From the NCBI GenBank assembly GCA_016188625.1, contig JACPHL010000327.1, positions 1-10,026 of the forward strand: 10,026 bases of DNA, given 5' to 3'. The notes under the pieces were generated by a model. That model saw nothing but the letters and a program-made list of their open reading frames with translations, was not told the origin of the DNA and did no database searches. The position numbers and the translations under genes were made by a program. Position 1 is the first letter of the stretch; every line of letters begins with the position of its first letter. Source of the stretch: Candidatus Rokuibacteriota bacterium (GTDB lineage Bacteria; Methylomirabilota; Methylomirabilia; Rokubacteriales; JACPHL01). Shown in pieces: positions 6,530 through 10,026 of the stretch.

Positions 6530-7378
6530 ATGGTGGTGAGCGTCCCACCGACGCGGGCCGCTGCGCGCGCGGCCCCCAAGCCCGCCGGGCACCGGCGGCC
6601 TGGGCTTGCGGGGCTGCGCCCGGAGCCGTTCCTCACGGCCCTGACCCTGATCTCCGTCTTCCTGGTCTGGTACGCGATCGCCCGCTTCCGAGTGGTCTCG
6701 GAGCTCTTCGTCCCCCACCCGGCCTCGGTCTGGCAGGCCTTCCTCGACATCCTCACCGAGGGGTATCGGGGCGGCACCCTCCTCCACCACCTGTTCGACA
6801 GCCTCTACCGCGTGGTGGTGGGCTTCCTCCTGGCGGTCGCGACCGCGGTGCCCCTCGGGCTGGCGATCGGCTACTCGTCCAAGGTCCAGGCGATCTTCGA
6901 TCCCATCATCGAGTTCTATCGCCCGCTCCCGCCCCTGGCCTACTACACGCTCCTGGTCATCTGGCTCGGGATCGAGAACGAATCGAAGATCGCGCTCCTC
7001 TACCTGGCGGCCTTCCCGCCGCTCTCGGTGAGCGCCATGGCCGGCGTCAGGGGGGTGACCGCGGAGCGGATCCAGGGGGCCCAGTCTCTGGGGGCCAGCC
7101 GCTGGCAGGTCTTCCGCTACGTCGTGTTCCCCTCCTGCCTGCCGGATATCTTCACCGGCATGCGGGTCAGCGTCGGGTTCACGTATACCACCCTGGTGGC
7201 CGCCGAGATGGTGGCCGCCACCTCAGGGATCGGGTGGATGGTCCTGGACGCCTCCAAGTTCCTCCGCTCCGATGTGATCTTCATGGGGAACATCGTGATG
7301 GGCCTCACCGGGCTCGGGCTGGACCGGCTCATCCGGGTGGCGGAAAGGCGGGTGGTGCCATGGAAGGGGAAGGCGTAG
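6530..7378 (+). CDS. TauC/SsuC-type ABC transporter permease
   Basis: This 282-residue integral membrane protein of the BPD_transp_1 family starts with a 35-residue Pro/Ala/Arg-rich cytoplasmic tail. About six hydrophobic segments follow, the first near residues 38-56 and the second near 93-115. The ATPase-contacting EAA loop is recognisable at about 175-205 (AERIQGAQSLGAS...). DPIIEFYRPLPPLAYY and the C-terminal RRVVPWKGKA resemble E. coli TauC as I remember it. It would form the inner-membrane channel, probably as a homodimer, for the binding protein and ATPase encoded at 8052 and 9088. Substrates of this subfamily include taurine, alkanesulfonates, nitrate-type anions, pyrimidine precursors and guanidine-like compounds, so the fold alone does not decide. 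It precedes the DUF1989 gene by 11 bp. Confidence 0.88.
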   Translation: MVVSVPPTRAAARAAPKPAGHRRPGLAGLRPEPFLTALTLISVFLVWYAIARFRVVSELFVPHPASVWQAFLDILTEGYRGGTLLHHLFDSLYRVVVGFLLAVATAVPLGLAIGYSSKVQAIFDPIIEFYRPLPPLAYYTLLVIWLGIENESKIALLYLAAFPPLSVSAMAGVRGVTAERIQGAQSLGASRWQVFRYVVFPSCLPDIFTGMRVSVGFTYTTLVAAEMVAATSGIGWMVLDASKFLRSDVIFMGNIVMGLTGLGLDRLIRVAERRVVPWKGKA

Positions 7379-7389
7379 GAGCTGGCGCG

Positions 7390-7977
7390 ATGGAAGAGAT
7401 CCTGGTTCGGGGCCGAACCGGGCACGCCTTCGTCCTGGCCCGAGGGGAACGGTTCAAGGTCGTGGACGTCCAGGGCAAACAGGTGAGCGACCTGGTGGCG
7501 TTTCTGCGGGACGATCCGACCGAGCGGTTCTCGCCGGGCAACACGCGGAAGCTCAACGGGAGACTCAAGATCTCCCGCGGGGGCATCCTCTACTCGACGA
7601 AGTGCCGTCCGCTCCTTCGGATCACGGAGGACACGGTGGGGGAGCACGACCTTCTGTTCTCCTCCTGCAGCGCGTACGACTACCGGGTCCGCTTCGGCCT
7701 CACCGCGCCCCACGCGAGCTGTCTCGGCATCCTGGCCGGGGTGCTGGCGCCCTACGGGGTGTCCGAGCCGATGATCCCCGACCCCTTCAACATCTTCCAG
7801 CACACGGAGGTCACGCCGGAGTGGGGGCTCGTCACGCGCGAGCCGCTCTCAAAGCCCGGCGATTTCATCGAGCTTCAGGCGGAGGCAGACTGCCTGGTCG
7901 CGCTGACCGCCTGCCCCCAGGATCGGAACCCTTGCAACGGCTGGACCATCACCGACATCAAGGTCATCCTGGGGTGA
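7390..7977 (+). CDS. DUF1989 (urea carboxylase-associated) family protein
   Basis: The 195-residue product fits DUF1989. It has VVDVQGKQVSDLVAF (24-38), PLLRITEDTVGEHD (74-87), SCSAYD (92-97), a PDPFNIFQH segment (131-138) and the family's hallmark GDFIELQAEADCLVAL...ACPQD..PCNG (157-184). His86, Cys93 and Cys175 are the likely metal ligands by motif position. Known members include the UAAP1/UAAP2 pair next to urea or guanidine carboxylase, shown in some bacteria to act as carboxyguanidine deiminase (CgdAB); many stand-alone members have no known reaction. This one is single and resembles the stand-alone type more than UAAP2 in its ACPQD motif. The start at 7390 is preferred over the in-frame ATG at 7360 because AGGAG (7377-7381) sits 8 nt before it and it avoids overlap with the permease. 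It lies between permease and binding-protein genes, so it probably acts on, or in response to, the imported compound. Confidence 0.85.
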   Translation: MEEILVRGRTGHAFVLARGERFKVVDVQGKQVSDLVAFLRDDPTERFSPGNTRKLNGRLKISRGGILYSTKCRPLLRITEDTVGEHDLLFSSCSAYDYRVRFGLTAPHASCLGILAGVLAPYGVSEPMIPDPFNIFQHTEVTPEWGLVTREPLSKPGDFIELQAEADCLVALTACPQDRNPCNGWTITDIKVILG

Positions 7978-8051
7978 GGGAGAAGGGAGGTGGGCACGGC
8001 GGGAGGGGAGAAGGAACCGAACCTCGAAACGATCCAACGGAGGGAGCCCTT

Positions 8052-9068
8052 ATGGGGAAGGCACGGTGGCTCATCGGGACAGTGGTATTTCTTGTCGCTG
8101 GCGCAGTGCTGGCCTCCGGCCTCTGGGCCCAGGCCAAACCCGACAAGGTGATCATCGGCTATCAGGTGATCCCGAACAACGAGATCATCGCCAAGGCCCT
8201 GGGCTGGCACGAGAAGGAGCTGGGGGTCAAGATCGACTGGAAGCAGTTCGATTCGGGGCGCGACGTCAACACGGCCATGGCGGCCGGGAGCATCGACATC
8301 GCCCTGGTGGGCTCGAGCCCCGCGGCTGCGGGCCTCTCGGCGGGGGTCCCCTACGAGGTCATCTGGCTCTACGACGTGATCGGCGACAACGAGGCCCTGG
8401 TGGCCAAGAAGGGGAGGGGGATCAAGGCGGTGAAGGACCTGGTGGGCAAGAAGGTGGCGGCCCCCTTCGGCTCTACCACCCACTACCACCTCCTGGTGGC
8501 CTTCAAGGTCTTCGGTGTGGACCCCAAGAAGGCCACCATCCTGGACATGCAGCCCCCTGACATGCTGGCCGCCTGGCAGCGGGGGGATCTCGACGCCGGG
8601 TTCGTCTGGGAGCCGACCCTCATCAAGATGGTGGAATCGGAGGGCGAGGTCATCCTCTCGAGCCGGGCCCTGGCCGAGAAGGGGTTCCTGACGGCGGACG
8701 TGGCGGTCGTGCGGAAGGGCTTCGCGCAGAAGTACCCGGACCTGGTCGTCAAGTACCTCCGGACCCTGTCCCGCGCCGTGGACCTCTACCGGAAGGACCC
8801 GCAGGAGGCCGCGAAGGCGGTGGCCAAGGAGTTTAACATCCCGGCGGCCGAGGCCGACCGCCAGATGAAGACCCTGGTCATGCTCAACGGCAAGGAGCAG
8901 CTTTCGGACAAGTACCTGGGGACCTCGGCCAAGCGGGGAGCCCTTGCCAAGGCGCTCAAGGACACGGCGGATTTCCTGGCAGAGCAGAAGACCATCCGCA
9001 CGGCGGCGACCCTGGCCGCCGTCGAGAAGGCCGTCAACCCCTCCTATCTCGAAAAGGCCATGAAGTAG
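8052..9068 (+). CDS. TauA-like periplasmic substrate-binding protein of an ABC transporter
   Basis: The 338-residue product begins with a Sec signal peptide (basic MGKARW, hydrophobic core about 7-24, predicted cleavage after the WAQA segment near residue 28). No lipobox Cys is present, so the mature protein should be soluble in the periplasm. The mature part has the type-2 periplasmic-binding fold of the NMT1/TauA group, with FDSG (66-69), GSSP (87-90), FGSTTHY (139-145), QPPDMLAAWQRGDLD (167-181) and FVWEP (184-188). These closely follow the E. coli taurine-binding protein TauA as recalled. The ATG at 8052 is supported by GGAGG at 8-nt spacing and by the signal peptide. A 74-bp purine-rich spacer separates it from the DUF1989 gene. 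Taurine or another small sulfonate is the default ligand, but the DUF1989 neighbour makes a guanidinium- or urea-type ligand possible. Confidence 0.9.
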   Translation: MGKARWLIGTVVFLVAGAVLASGLWAQAKPDKVIIGYQVIPNNEIIAKALGWHEKELGVKIDWKQFDSGRDVNTAMAAGSIDIALVGSSPAAAGLSAGVPYEVIWLYDVIGDNEALVAKKGRGIKAVKDLVGKKVAAPFGSTTHYHLLVAFKVFGVDPKKATILDMQPPDMLAAWQRGDLDAGFVWEPTLIKMVESEGEVILSSRALAEKGFLTADVAVVRKGFAQKYPDLVVKYLRTLSRAVDLYRKDPQEAAKAVAKEFNIPAAEADRQMKTLVMLNGKEQLSDKYLGTSAKRGALAKALKDTADFLAEQKTIRTAATLAAVEKAVNPSYLEKAMK

Positions 9069-9087
9069 GCGGGGAGCGGGGAAGACC

Positions 9088-9867
9088 GTGGGCCGGTCCA
9101 TCCTGGAGATCGACGAGGTGATGATGGAGTACCCCTCCAGTGATGGACCGGTCACGGCCCTGGAGCGGGTGAGCCTGGCGATCGGGGAGGGGGACTTCGT
9201 CTGCCTGGTCGGCCCCTCCGGGTGCGGCAAGACCACGCTGCTCCGGATCATCGCGGGCTTCGTCCTCCCCACGGCCGGCCAGGTCCGCCTCGATGGCGAA
9301 CCCATCCTCGGGCCGGACTACCAGCGCGGGGTCGTCTTCCAGCATCCGGCCCTCTATCCCTGGCTGACCGTCCAGGCGAACGTGGAGTTCGGTCCCAAGA
9401 TGCGGGGCCTGCCCTCGGCCAGGCGCCGGGAGCTGGCGGAGCACCACCTCCGCATGGTGCGGCTCTGGGACTTTCGCACGAAGACACCCTATGAGCTTTC
9501 GGGGGGGATGCAGCAGCGGGTCGCGATCGCCCGGGTCCTGGCCAACGACCCCCGGATCCTCCTCATGGACGAGCCCTTCGGGGCCCTGGACGCCCTGACG
9601 CGGGAGCACCTCCAGGAGGAGCTCCTGAAGATCTGGAAGGCCACCGGCAAGACCGTCTTCTTCATCACCCACAGCGTGGAAGAGGCCTGCTACCTGGCCA
9701 CCACCATCTTCGTCATGTCCGCCCGCCCCGGCCGGATCCTGGCGAGCATCGAGGCGCCCTTCAGCCGGCAGGCGGCCACCCAGGACAGCCGGGCCGTCAA
9801 GTCGAGCCCGGAGTTCGTGGCCTTGCGCGAGCAGGTGTTGCGCTATATCTGGGAGACCGAGAGCTGA
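9088..9867 (+). CDS. ABC transporter ATPase, TauB/SsuB/NrtD type
   Basis: This 259-residue cytosolic ATPase has every nucleotide-binding motif intact: Walker A GPSGCGKTT (42-50), Q-loop Gln85 in VFQHPALYPW, signature LSGGMQQR (137-144), Walker B ILLMDEP (157-163) with D-loop FGALD (164-168), and the switch His195 in ITHSVEEA. The FQ...LYPWLTV and THSVEEA wording is typical of the nitrate/sulfonate/taurine importer ATPases. As a dimer it would drive the TauC-like permease encoded at 6530. The GTG start at 9088 follows the binding-protein stop by 19 bp and has only a modest ribosome binding site in GGGGAGCGGGGAA. It is the last gene of the unit in this window. Function as an importer ATPase is secure; the substrate follows that of the system. 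Confidence 0.93.
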   Translation: MGRSILEIDEVMMEYPSSDGPVTALERVSLAIGEGDFVCLVGPSGCGKTTLLRIIAGFVLPTAGQVRLDGEPILGPDYQRGVVFQHPALYPWLTVQANVEFGPKMRGLPSARRRELAEHHLRMVRLWDFRTKTPYELSGGMQQRVAIARVLANDPRILLMDEPFGALDALTREHLQEELLKIWKATGKTVFFITHSVEEACYLATTIFVMSARPGRILASIEAPFSRQAATQDSRAVKSSPEFVALREQVLRYIWETES

Positions 9868-10026
9868 GCGACGCCTGACCGCCTTCCCCCGACGTGGGCC
9901 GGCCGCGGTCCCGGAGTTCATGACGGGTCACCCCATCACGAGCCCATCGACGACGCCATCCTGGCCTGACCGTTCCGTTGACGCCGAGGTCTGCTATCGG
10001 CGCAACCTACGATGAACACAGTACAA
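9868..10026. other. Short non-coding tail after the ATPase gene
   Basis: These 159 bases hold no convincing gene. GGCCGGCC (9897-9904) is a plain 8-bp palindrome without a T-tract, so no intrinsic terminator can be claimed. An ATG at 10012 opens a frame that runs off the window after five codons and lacks a clear ribosome binding site; it could be the start of the next gene, but nothing supports that yet. Confidence 0.5.

Noticed and set aside
3452-6790. A 1112-codon open frame on the minus strand opposite the FAD/Fe-S gene
   Set aside because: The + strand gene has full domain architecture with cofactor residues. The antisense translation is low-complexity, rich in Gly, Arg, Pro, Glu and Leu, which is the expected shadow of GC-rich third positions.
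7234-7389. A 52-codon upstream extension of the DUF1989 gene inside the permease gene
   Set aside because: The extension overlaps the permease coding region in another frame and lacks family similarity; AGGAG supports the start at 7390.
7602-8051. A 150-codon upstream extension of the binding-protein gene
   Set aside because: It runs through the DUF1989 gene in another frame. The signal peptide and GGAGG fix the start at 8052.
7875-9921. Two long minus-strand open frames opposite the binding-protein and ATPase genes
   Set aside because: The + strand proteins have a signal peptide, TauA motifs and a complete ATPase motif set; the antisense frames show no motif.
9920-10015. A 31-codon ORF in the final spacer
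   Set aside because: It has no ribosome binding site, is Ser/Thr/Pro-rich and shows no recognisable feature; it looks like chance.

Overview
The window is GC-rich throughout (roughly 70% by eye), tightly packed, uses several GTG starts, and carries every convincing gene on the + strand. This looks like a chromosomal stretch of a high-GC, free-living, metabolically versatile bacterium. Fused FAD/Fe-S dehydrogenases, TauABC-type transporters and DUF1989 genes would suit a soil or groundwater lineage such as Rokubacteria/NC10, but that assignment is only an impression. No tRNA, rRNA, insertion sequence, integrase or CRISPR array was seen.

Region 1 (1-299) holds the 3' end of a MazG-like nucleotide pyrophosphohydrolase, then a spacer with a plausible sigma70-type promoter whose -10 box lies in a perfect 13-bp tandem duplication. 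A very short leader ORF with a strong ribosome binding site follows.

Region 2 (300-6370) reads as one transcription unit. It contains a 103-residue protein of unknown function, a YdjC/ChbG-type carbohydrate deacetylase, a ROK-family sugar kinase, a zinc-dependent medium-chain dehydrogenase, and a 954-residue FAD plus Fe-S plus CCG-domain 2-hydroxyacid dehydrogenase. The last three genes are linked by 4-bp start/stop overlaps (GTGA, then ATGA). The set fits catabolism of an acylated sugar or sugar derivative by deacetylation, phosphorylation, and oxidation of an alcohol and a hydroxyacid. The real substrate cannot be read from the sequence.

Region 3 (6371-9867) is a second unit, opening with a 159-bp spacer that carries a TTGACA box and a possible 23-residue leader peptide. 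It encodes a TauC-like permease, a DUF1989 (urea-carboxylase-associated) protein, a TauA-like periplasmic binding protein and a TauB/SsuB-like ATPase. A DUF1989 enzyme inserted inside a taurine-type ABC importer suggests import and processing of a small nitrogen compound (guanidine or urea-like, or possibly taurine). No urea or guanidine carboxylase or allophanate hydrolase is inside the window.

Region 4 (9868-10026) is a short non-coding tail.

The points most worth checking are the DUF1989/transporter arrangement, the Lys that replaces the usual sugar-contacting Glu in the ROK kinase, the leader ORF that ends 3 bases before the permease start, and the duplicated -10 region upstream of the sugar operon.
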